64,000 nucleotides of DNA from Rhizoclosmatium globosum (lineage: Eukaryota; Chytridiomycota; Chytridiomycetes; Chytridiales; Chytriomycetaceae), in assembly GCA_002104985.1 (NCBI GenBank), contig MCGO01000025.1:62001-126000 (forward strand), in the 5' to 3' direction. Made by a program: the position numbers and the translations under genes. The stretch's first letter is position 1. Each line of letters opens with the position of its first letter. The notes under the pieces are model-generated. The model saw nothing but the letters and a program-made list of their open reading frames with translations. It made no database searches and had not been told where the DNA came from. Shown one piece after another: positions 19,765 to 29,700 of the stretch.

Positions 19765-20982
19765 TCACCCGTTCTCAATTGCAGCATTCACCTCCACAGC
19801 CTCCATAAACAACGACGAAGAGCTCCGTCTCCCCCTCTTGACAATCTCCAAATCATCCTCGGCATCTTCGTCTCCCTCCTCTGACAATATCTCCTCCTCA
19901 TCACAATCCAAATCTCTCTCCCCAATTCCATACACTGGCATGGCCCCCAAAACATGTCCACCAGATGTAACACTCTCACTTCGTATCGGTATCGGGGTTC
20001 CATTTGCGCTGCCGCGTGGAGGGATTTGATGGGATTGGGGATGGTAATATTCTGTTGAATGTCTGGTGGATGAAATTGAGAACGACGTGCGGTGTGTGGG
20101 AGGTGTAGGTATATTCCGTGGGTGGTGTGGAGAAGGCCAATCGAGAATGGCCGTCACGATTCCGATTGTTACGGCGTCGTGATGGTTGTGTTGGTTGCGG
20201 TGATGGGTGGCTGTGTTTGGGAGAATGGGTTCTGCAGTGCCATGTCTGACAAGAGGAGATTCGATTTCATTGTTATGGGTTGTGAAAGGCGTTGGTTCTT
20301 GAGGTTGGGGTTGGGGTTGGCTCGGTTCGGATTCAGGTGGCGGTGAAGATGACCCAGGGATGTAGATTGGAATAGTCATTTTCGTTTCTATGGATGATAT
20401 ACTGGTGCTAATGTGTTTCATTTTTGGCGTCACTGGTGAGTCTATGAAGGAAGGTGATGTGGGCTGTGTGGCGTATCGGTTCCAACGGAACAAAGAGAAC
20501 CAACACACTCCGAATATCAGAAGGATGCAGAAGGCTAAAGGTATCATGATTGCAGGGGACCATATGGTTTGGAAGTTTGATGACTGATCATAATTGGAAG
20601 GAGAGTTTGATGATGTTGATGATTGTAGAGGGTATGCCACACTGTCACGGCCATTGGATGTGCCTTTGGTATATATTGACCAGAAACTAGGACAGCTTGA
20701 TGTTAAGCAAACGGCTGTGCAGCCACCTGCACTTGTGATGTAGTTTGAATTTGTAAGCTGCGGGATATCGTTGCTGCAACCACATGTGGACGACTGAATC
20801 CATGCGTACTGATATCGTAGGCAATGATGGAGGCACGGTTCTGGTGCAATGGATGGCTCAGTAATCACCATTGATAAGGCACTGATGGAGAAATCAGAGT
20901 CCGCCAAACAGCCGAAGGGTATGGTTGATGAGGCTACTGCAGAGATGCTCATTAGAACATATTGTATCTGCCTGAAGGCCAT
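19765..20982 (-). CDS. WSC-domain membrane protein, array member 6
   Basis: I start at MAFRQIQYVLMSISAVASS (20982), a usable signal peptide, not the longer open frame. The WSC-like ectodomain shows FGCLADS, EPCLHHC, STCGCSN, GGCTAVC and a final SCPS. The helix is SPAIMIPLAFCILLIFGVCW followed by FRWNRYA. The tail is Pro/His/Ser-rich and contains GGHVLGAMPVYGIGERDLD, an acidic run (EEEILSEEGDEDAEDD) and KRGRRSSSSLFMEAVEVN at the end, matching both array boxes. The stalk is short. It is divergent from array member 7. Confidence 0.7.
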   Translation of the reverse strand: MAFRQIQYVLMSISAVASSTIPFGCLADSDFSISALSMVITEPSIAPEPCLHHCLRYQYAWIQSSTCGCSNDIPQLTNSNYITSAGGCTAVCLTSSCPSFWSIYTKGTSNGRDSVAYPLQSSTSSNSPSNYDQSSNFQTIWSPAIMIPLAFCILLIFGVCWFSLFRWNRYATQPTSPSFIDSPVTPKMKHISTSISSIETKMTIPIYIPGSSSPPPESEPSQPQPQPQEPTPFTTHNNEIESPLVRHGTAEPILPNTATHHRNQHNHHDAVTIGIVTAILDWPSPHHPRNIPTPPTHRTSFSISSTRHSTEYYHPQSHQIPPRGSANGTPIPIRSESVTSGGHVLGAMPVYGIGERDLDCDEEEILSEEGDEDAEDDLEIVKRGRRSSSSLFMEAVEVNAAIENG

Positions 20983-21822
20983 TATGGTGGCGGCTCCGTT
21001 TTCTGTTCCAACGGTGATGACGAAAGGCCAATTGGCAGAAATTTTCAGGGCCCTTATCATTTCCTTCTTTTCCATCCTTTGCCTAGGATTCCTTCTCGCA
21101 TTATTGGGTATGATTTCGCCAGTTAGAATCAATGAACTGAAGTTCTATCCTGCATTTATGGATCGGAAGTGTAAGGATCGGAAGTTTTATGGTCAAGGCC
21201 GTTATGGGAATAAGTAGCCATATTTAGTACATATGAAAAATGGTTTATTTGTGAATATTGCATCTGGAAAAGTTGATTTCGAATTGCTGACTAGATGAAT
21301 CTGCCAGCTTTTCCCTTCTTCCAATCGATTAGAACCTTTGAACTATATAGATCCGGGTATATTCTAACCTTAGACATGGTTGACGAAGTGGACTATAAGA
21401 TCCCTATCACTTCAGGCTTTGATAAGGTAAAAAAAGATTCAAAAGAAATTAGAGGGGCGGAGTTAAATAGGAACAAATGTATGGGTGAAAGGGTTAGTAA
21501 TTACGATGGCAAAGTATTTTTCCATAGTCGACTTATTTCGTTGAGGAGCGTGCCTGGAAAGTGAGATTCAAGTCCGCATTGACGAATAATTGAACGAAAT
21601 GATATGGCCAAGAATAAGCAATTTGAGCTTAAAAAGTGATAAAGGGAAAAGGGAGCTAAATCGAAAGTTAAAAGTGAGTAAGTGGATCGGAACGGAAAGC
21701 ATTGAAGGGGTGATCGTGGCGTTTCTTTTGAGCAACCCAATTCAATTCCGTTACCACCAAGTGACCACCACCACCCAACGCAATTGCGAACCCTACTTTT
21801 CACCACTTAAACCACCTGAAAT
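20983..21822. other. Divergent intergenic region between array members 6 and 7
   Basis: About 840 bp that must carry the promoters of two oppositely oriented WSC genes, the longest gene-free stretch in the array. Short open frames (for example 21295-21564, plus) lack any recognisable feature. I see no repeat or RNA gene. Confidence 0.45.
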
Positions 21823-23670
21823 ATGCAGCACCTTGGACCACCACAGCTGGTGAATTCAACAGTGGCGCCGCTGGGCTGCTTTCCAGACTACGGGACATCG
21901 CCAGTGGGTGGGATAGTTGGCAGTGCAGTTGAATGCGGGCATTTGTGCGGCATGTCCTTCTCGTCGTTTGATGCTTCAGAGGGAAAGTGTATGTGTCAGC
22001 AGCGAGTCGTTTACCAGGAAGACGAGTGCGGCGGCAGAGCGAGCATCAGCCAGGGCCTTGGTGTGTGCAAACCAAACAATGAAGTCTCGGGCTGCGAATC
22101 GCCGGCGCCGCTCTCTGCGCGAATCTTTTCATTTGGATGCGTTGGCGAGGACGATTTGGCGGCGCAGAGGCTGTCTGTGATTGGTCAGCCGGACGCCCCG
22201 CCCGCCGAGTGTGTCGCCCGCTGTCACGCATCTCCACCTTTGATCTGGGCCTATGTCGGGCCGAGGGACAAGTGCGCGTGCAGCAATACAATACCATTGG
22301 AAACAAGTGCTCTCTGCGATGCTGCGTGGGCGGGGAACAACGATATCCCAATTTCAACTGACAGTCAAGTCTGGTCCGTCTTGTTTGCCATTCCGTTTCC
22401 CCCTCCCAGGCCAACTGCAACTACAACTGATGCTGATGCATGGACTACGACAGATCCTCTGGTTACAACCACAGAAGTCTTGGCCATCACACAAACCTTC
22501 AATGCCTCCAATTTTGTCCCCTTCTCAAGTCATGTGACAACCACGACCACTCAAGCCGCTCCTCGAGTCGAATTTTTTACTACTACAACAGAAATTCAAG
22601 TCAAACCACCACCTCCACCTCGCACTTCATCGGCTCCCGTTCTCCCTCCACGTACCACCTCACCGATTCAAGAACCAATTACATTGATACCCAACCCAAG
22701 TCCCATTCCACAACCAAACACTCTTTCCATGGCTCTGTCTCGAACTTTTATCGAACCACTAGTCCAAGTTTTTTCAAATCAGCCCAGTTCAACAATCAGC
22801 CCTCAAAGCCCCATACTCGGTGTCTCAGGTGCCCCAGCAGCTCCAAACGCTTCATTATCTCCAGGCGCTCCAGGAGCTCCAGGTGGCCCTGATTCTCTAC
22901 TATTGACAACTTCCAATTTGTTTCCATCGAAACATATTGAACCGACCCAAGCACCACCCCCCACACCTCAACTCCCTGGCGACCCTGGGTCAACAACACC
23001 AACAATGGCTCTCGCAGTGACAGTATCTTCCATTGCCGTCCTTTTCCTCGTCGTAATCGGAACCCTCATTCGCTCCCGCTCCCGTCGCTCTTCTTCGTCT
23101 TTCTCCACAACAACTTCCGCCTCATATTCCGACTCTACAGATCCACCACTACCCCCAATGATCCCCTTCTTCAGCCTCGACTCATCAACAGTTCCCGCAC
23201 CACCAAAAGACGGTCTTCCTACCATCCCTACTCGCGCAGCAACCTTGCATTCAAGCAAGACAACACTCATGCGATCAACAACCGCCGTAACTGCAGATGG
23301 ATCACTCCGGAACTACGCGTCAACGGCTGGCGGACCGTTACACGGAGGATCTATGACTTCCGTTCTAGGTGCCATGCCAAACGCGATTCAAACGCGGTTG
23401 GGCGTTTTAGCTGGAGCTGATGATATCGCGAATGAGCGGGAAGTAGGGCTTGGACCGCGTCGAAGCAGTCGCTTTACGTTGTTTGGGATGTTACGAGGGA
23501 AAACGTCGTTGCAAACTGTTGCGACGTTGGGAGACGAGAGTCTTGAGTTGAAGGAGGATGGAAAAGTTGGGGAGAGGGCAGAGAGTAGTTTGTACATGAA
23601 TATTATTGTGGAAAATGGGGATGATGATTATGGGGACTACGAGGTTCGACGGAATGTTACTTTTGTATAA
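21823..23670 (+). CDS. WSC-domain membrane protein with two Cys-rich modules, array member 7 (inverted)
   Basis: A single-exon 615-residue ORF on the opposite strand to the rest. Two Cys-rich WSC-like modules follow each other: first LGCFPDY, VECGHLCG, GKCMCQQ, DECGG and GVCKP; then FGCVGEDD, AECVARC, DKCACSN and LCDAAW. A long Pro/Thr stalk precedes the helix ALAVTVSSIAVLFLVVIGTL and RSRSRRSSSS. The tail has MTSVLGAMPNAIQTRLGVLA and ends with ERAESSLYMNIIVENGDDD, both array boxes. No signal peptide is obvious at MQHLGPPQ, so a short upstream exon may be missing. Confidence 0.7.
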   Translation: MQHLGPPQLVNSTVAPLGCFPDYGTSPVGGIVGSAVECGHLCGMSFSSFDASEGKCMCQQRVVYQEDECGGRASISQGLGVCKPNNEVSGCESPAPLSARIFSFGCVGEDDLAAQRLSVIGQPDAPPAECVARCHASPPLIWAYVGPRDKCACSNTIPLETSALCDAAWAGNNDIPISTDSQVWSVLFAIPFPPPRPTATTTDADAWTTTDPLVTTTEVLAITQTFNASNFVPFSSHVTTTTTQAAPRVEFFTTTTEIQVKPPPPPRTSSAPVLPPRTTSPIQEPITLIPNPSPIPQPNTLSMALSRTFIEPLVQVFSNQPSSTISPQSPILGVSGAPAAPNASLSPGAPGAPGGPDSLLLTTSNLFPSKHIEPTQAPPPTPQLPGDPGSTTPTMALAVTVSSIAVLFLVVIGTLIRSRSRRSSSSFSTTTSASYSDSTDPPLPPMIPFFSLDSSTVPAPPKDGLPTIPTRAATLHSSKTTLMRSTTAVTADGSLRNYASTAGGPLHGGSMTSVLGAMPNAIQTRLGVLAGADDIANEREVGLGPRRSSRFTLFGMLRGKTSLQTVATLGDESLELKEDGKVGERAESSLYMNIIVENGDDDYGDYEVRRNVTFV

Positions 23671-23802
23671 TAAAACTCATTTAGAATGTACCTGGCAGCT
23701 ATGCATCATAAAATCTAACCAAAACTGGCAAAACGAAGTATAGTTCCACGTTTCTATTCTCAATCATAAATTAGAAAAATACAAGTATAACTTTCCAAAA
23801 AA

Positions 23803-26431
23803 TCAATCATTTGTATGAGTAGGGCAGCAAACAGCCTTCTTCTTGGCACACCATCCTTAATACCTATTCAAACAGTCAAAGAGTCAACAAACCAACCAAA
23901 CGATTCAATCTAAAACCAACACTCACAAGCTTCATGATACACACAGAAACAATTCATGGTTCCAATCGTCTCCCCAATCTCAAACTCACAATAACATATC
24001 GTACATTCCTTATCCGACTCTTTTTTACACTTACTCACTATTGAAAAGGGGAAGCCCCAGTCAGAGAACATAATCACATGGAACTCAAACAAACAACACT
24101 CACAAACAATTTGATTCCCAATCACCTTCGGAGGCCTAGAAACCGCTTCCTGTATAACAACACTACTACCACCACCACCGCCTCCACCAACACCCTTCAT
24201 TTTCTCAGAAACTTTCTTTGGCGACGGCTCTTCATCCCCCAAACAAATACGTAAATGCCTTTCTTCCTCCGGCTTCGGCATCACAGTCAACTTTGTTCCA
24301 CAAATCGGACAGTTATCATCAGGGTTATCTTCATGCAGTACCGGTCTTCCAGCTGAAGTGGAGAAGGATAAGGAGGAAGAACCACGAGCTGGTGAAGCGA
24401 CGGGTTTGAAAAAGTCGGCCATTGTTTTCCGGGACGGTGATCCAGATGCATGGGGGAACGCAGCGCTGGCAGAAGACACTGTGGGATGGTATTGCGGAGT
24501 TTGTTGTTTTCTTGCTGCTACTGAATTTTGTTTTATCATTAAAGCGAACCTGGTCGCTTCCTGTTTAAGACGTTCCAGTTCTTCTCGCGTTCGTTGAGCA
24601 AATAAATTTTGATAAGCTTCTGGTAAATCCGGATTTTGCATGGTACGGAACGCGTTGTCAAACTCGGGGTGTTGTTCATACCACTCACTTATGTGTGTTT
24701 GGAATGCGATTTTTTCGTCACGACTCATTCCAGTTGCTAGTTTCCGCAGAAAGCTTGTATGTTCGGCTTGGATCTGTAGCGCCAGTTGACGTTGCTGAAG
24801 TCGTTGCTGTACTACATTTGATGGAAGAACGTTTGGAGCGCTCCTTCCCGCAATGCTTCTATCAATTACATTCATACGTAAAAGATGATGTTGCAAATTG
24901 GTATGAGCAGCTTGACGAGCAGCATCAGTAGCAGCACGTCGTTTCGCTTCAGCTTCATGAAACCGTCGTTCCTGTTCCGTCTCTGCTCCAAAATCCGTTG
25001 CTGCCTCTCCTCACTCTTCCTCACTCTTTCCGGCTCCTCTTCCACTCGCACCCGTTCTGCCTCGGCAGCTCGTGCCTCCCGTTTTTCATCCAGTTCTTGT
25101 GCACGTTTTGCGCGTTCAGCTCTCGCTCGATTAGGCGCGTCAGCAGCCCACTCGCGTTCTTTCTCGAGTTCACGTTCATGTTGGAGGCGGTTGAATGCAG
25201 CTTGAGACATGCTCCTTTTTTCTCTTGCTATTTTCTCGGCTAGTTCGGTTTCGGCTTTCAAGTCGGCGGCGGCTTGTTGCATCTTTGCGATACGGGAGGA
25301 AGATTTTGTGGCTGAAGAGGTTGATGCAGATGACGAGGATGTTTCGAGAGTGTGGTGAAGTTGAAGACACATTGTTTGTGCAAGACCAATCGTGCCTACG
25401 CATTTACAAATCATTATCATTACAATGTGAATAAGCTCTTACCATATTCATCGATAGTTATAGTTTGGCGATTCTTGCGTGCAGGTACAGCAATTGATCT
25501 ACTCTCAGGTTGAGTTGTTCCTCCATGGATGATCCTATCATTGAAGAATAGTTTAGCCTCCAGAAATAAAAGGTATTCAATTTACCAGTAGTTGAGCTCA
25601 TTGGAGCGAGGCTCCGAGTACATTCCGAGCAGATTTCAATTCCATAAGCAAACGACCTGTTGCAGAATTTGCAATAAGGTTTATCCGATAATGGGCTTTT
25701 GAATAATGATGGAGGATATTCTGTGGACTGACGACGAGAAGCAATGGTTGGCATTTGACTTCTATTGTTTGATGCATCTCGCTGTGCCGACGCACGATTA
25801 CTTTCTTGAGTCTTCATCCAATCATAGCCCGCATTCAGACTTTGTGCTTTGACATCGTTTCTTGTAGATTCCATAGGCCGAGACGATGAGGAAGACGACG
25901 CGACATAAGGAGTCTTATCATCATCGTCTGAAAACTCTGCACCAAACTCTTCATCGTCTGACTCAGCTTCAATTGTTTCATTTGTATTCAACAGTCGCCC
26001 TTTTCCCTTCACGTCCTGAGATTGATTTGAGGCTGCTTTCCTGATATCCAACGTCCTTTCCAAAGCCCTGTTAAAGTTGTCACAGGTTGCCGACTGTTCC
26101 GTTCTAGTGGCTAATCCATGGCGATAAGCTGTGTTAGGTGTTAAAAGGGATTAGGCTCAGAAACACAAAGGTGTTCCAGAACGAACCCGAGTTTGAGGGC
26201 CTTTCAAAGCCTGTTTCTCTCCTCATCTTCCTCGTCAAAGTTGTCTGAATGCTTTGATCGTTTCGCTGATTTTGAGTCGATTGAATCGGGCGAGACGAGG
26301 TCGACGAGCGAGTACCGCCGCTTCTGCTTCTTCGAACCCTGTCCATTCGAATCTGGAAAGGGCGTCGAAGTTGGAAACAGTGGCGGCGAGGCAGTCAGGT
26401 CGATGAGTGGTGGCGGTGGTCGGGCCATCAT
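23803..26431 (-). CDS. RING-type E3 candidate with zinc fingers and coiled coil
   Basis: A multi-exon gene. The N-terminus (MARPPPPLIDLTASPP) contains a SUMO-interaction-like PLIDL. Next come an acidic stretch, a CKFC...CSEC zinc pair, and a long Arg/Glu/Ala coiled coil (about 24990-25300). Then RKTMADFFKPV, similar to a PCNA-binding box, and CPICGTKL...HLRIC, which fits a UBZ4-type ubiquitin-binding finger. A C-terminal RING follows: CTICYCEFEIGETIG, MNCFCVYHEAC, with the last exon supplying CCPTH, the pattern of ZNRF-type RINGs. Two joins need single-base corrections, at the A-run 24990-24993 and near 23850, and the first exon junction is unclear. A PCNA/ubiquitin-linked repair role is inferred, not shown. 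Confidence 0.5.
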
Positions 26432-26762
26432 TGCTTCCTCTTTCTTTTCTCTATCGGACAACACAAAAAAAATTAACAGTTATTATCTTTTAATAGTATG
26501 CTACAGTATATGCCCATTCCTACACAATCAATCATCTCCTATCAACAACTCAACTCCATCCCACGCTACTTATCAAACAACCGACTATCACGTGCAAACT
26601 CTACTTCCTCCAACTCTCCCTCCATTCCAATATCATGCTCCTCTGACATGTGCTCATCTCTTTCCTCCATTTCTCCTTCCATTCCCATCCCTCCACTAAT
26701 TCCACCAACTCCCCCTCCTCCATGTCCACTAACCACATCCGCCTCAGTCTCATGACATGGCT

Positions 26763-29700
26763 TCACTCCCGTACAGCTTTCACAAACTCTAAAAACTCAT
26801 TGGCTGCATCCAACGTCGCAAACACCAAGTCCCAAAAGTATTCCTGTCCATACACCCTCCATATCATATCATCTCTAAACACTACACGTACCCACCAATC
26901 CCATCCACACGTGCTCCAGCCCGTCTTAATGGCTGTTGCTTTGCATCTACACCACTTCCTCCTATCGGCCATTCTCCTTCAACAACCTTCACCACTCCAA
27001 TAGCCCCATTTTGTATCAGTGACGCGACTCGTTGTTCCAAAGGTGGCGCTTCCTCTACTTGCGTTACTGTCGGTCCCAGTTTCCATCGCCATGTCTTCCA
27101 TCGTTCGCATCGAAGAAGTGATCGAGTCCGGCCGATTCGTAATGGTGGTGAATATTGAGGGATGGATGGGGAGGACAAGTTTTTGAATGGGTCGGGAGGT
27201 GGTTGTGTTTGTGAAGAAGCTGATGGACGAGACGAATTAGCTTCCGATGGGGAAGGTGTTCGTGGCTGTGCTGAATACGAAGAGGCTGCGTGGTCTAATA
27301 ACGGAGCATTGACGTGAGCCGCCGGATGTGTTGACATGGGAAACAGTGGAGGCGGCCAAACATCGAATCGCTCTTGAGTTAAATAAATATAATCTGAAGT
27401 TGCAATGAGGGAAACGCTATTCACAGTGACAGAGAGAGAAGCTGGAGGTGGCTTTTTGCTTGATGATGCAGGTACAGCAGAAACCACAGACTTGTGAGGT
27501 ACAATCCAACCAACAAGAAGGTACAGTTTGAGAAACTCAAAATTCACCTATGGCATCAAATGATGTCAGAATTTCAATTCCATCGAGCTCAAACACAATT
27601 ACCTTGTCTAAAACGACACTACTCGAAGTCGCAGAATCACAATCATCATCATGAATAATAGTTTTCGGAACAGGCACAGGAGCGACATTCGTTGCATCAA
27701 TAGACGCTCGACTTGAGCTACTTCCACTCGACAATGGCGTCCCCAACAGTTCACTGAACCAACTCTTCTTTTCTGGCACAGCGTTCTCTTGCACCTGTAA
27801 CTGCTTCCGTTTCGCAACAACATCCCTCCAATCAACTCTCCCATCCACATCAACTTCATTCAAAACAACATGTTTCGCTCCACCAGCCCTCAACAGAACC
27901 TTCTCCCGCAACGCACTCAAACTCCACTCAACATCTTGATTCACAATCCGGACTTTCCCATCTACACCCTTTATGTTAAATTTCCCACCCTTCGGCTGCA
28001 TCTCATACAACACAGGGACCAGAGAATCCAACACCATCGTAGTAGCGTTCCTATCTCGCGACAAGAAAACAAGCGACCGAATTCCAGGAAGCGGGTTCTG
28101 CCCGCCAGCTCCTAAACTCATACTCGAGTCCTTTCGATTCAGTTGTCTTGAAGCACCACCGCCACCGCTCTTCAAACTCCCTTCAACACCGATTCCGCTA
28201 ACCCGTCTGACATTCTGGTTGATTGGCGGCTTGTCGGCTCCACTTGCGTCACTGAGGAAGTGCATACCAAGGTACTGTCGGTTTGGCCCAACGTCCATTC
28301 TGGCTAAATGCGTGAGAGGAATTCGGCGAGCGAGTTTAAGGGTGCGTGATGGGTCGTCGTATCGGACTTGGGCAATGACGTTGGATAAGTGTGCTGTTGG
28401 TGCAGTTGTAGGCCCATTGTTGCCTTTGGAAAACGGATCATATGGCATAGCGAACGTTGGTGTGAATATATAGAGGGCTTTGTCGGTGAGAAGAAGGTAT
28501 GAGGCGCGTTCTACGGTTTGCATCCTTTCAATAGTTGCAGCCACCCTTGGGTCCTGCTGATTTGAACTTGTGGAAGAATTTGAAGAAGATGATAGGAATG
28601 ACGAAATGAATGAGTCGTTTGCGGAAGCGTTTGCAGACGCATTTGCAGCGATTCCTTGAAGGTACGGTGAAACTTGTGCGACAACACTCCCACCAACCCA
28701 AGTCAGTATCTTTTCCTGGTCATTTGAGAAAACTTTGAACTTGAGATGAAGTTGCAGCGAGTTGTTTATCTCCAAAAACGGGATGTTCGGAGATCGAGGA
28801 AATACTAACGCCGTGGGCGAAACTTGGCGATGAGGGAGCGGCAGTGGCATCCCAGAAACACGAGACATACTCGTCATGCCGCTAAACACTGAAAACCCCC
28901 CCACTCTCTCCACTAAACATAGATCCGGCAATCGTACCTCCACCTCTTCCTCGACGCGTTGGATATGCAGAGTACACAGACCCACTCCTCTCAGACCCCG
29001 CCTCAGAGTCTTCTTGGCCACGCCTACGGTTATAGATATTCGAATTGGTAACTGGCCGCGAAAGAACCAATCGCGGCGCAAGTTCCCCTGAGCCACCAAC
29101 GAGACCATCGTCCCTTCTACTAGCTCCTAATCTACCCACGTCTCGCATAGAAGAAGTCCCAGCCGCATTAAAACTCCTTGCCAAACCTGGCTGACCACCA
29201 CCAATACCTAAACCAGAGGTACGACCGAGAGCAGGAACGGGGCAGCCTCCCCACCTTCAACATACGTCACATGAACGCTCCTCAAGCTCCGCACACTCTC
29301 CTCTTCTCCAGCTCGTGCCGCACCAGTCGTCGGTTCAAAGTCATACACACGTCGATACGGCCCAATCCCTTCAACACCTCCTCTCTTTCCAGACGACCCA
29401 CTCGCGATCGATCCTGCAGCTGTATCCATCAATGGCTTTTGTGGAGGAAGGTGTGCGGCTGCAGCTGCTTGCTCATGGAAGCCACTTGTGGGTGGTGTAT
29501 GTGATACTGTATTCGTTGAGACGGAAAGAGCTCGCTTTTCTTCTTCTTCAGCTATTTGCTGTGCCTCTTTGCGTGCTTGCTCATGTACAGCAGCCATTTT
29601 CTTGTGCCACTCAGTTTGTGAAGCTTTTTTGTTCAAGGATTGGTTGGATGGTGGGGCTAGTGATGCGGCAGTATCGGTAGCATTCAAGAGTTTGGAAAAG

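Noticed and set aside
21295..21564. Plus-strand ORF of 89 codons between WSC genes 6 and 7
   Set aside because: No domain, signal or similarity to neighbours, and it lies in the presumed promoter region.
22046..22420. Minus-strand ORF of 124 codons inside WSC gene 7
   Set aside because: It is a shadow of the Cys-rich plus-strand domain and has no features of its own.
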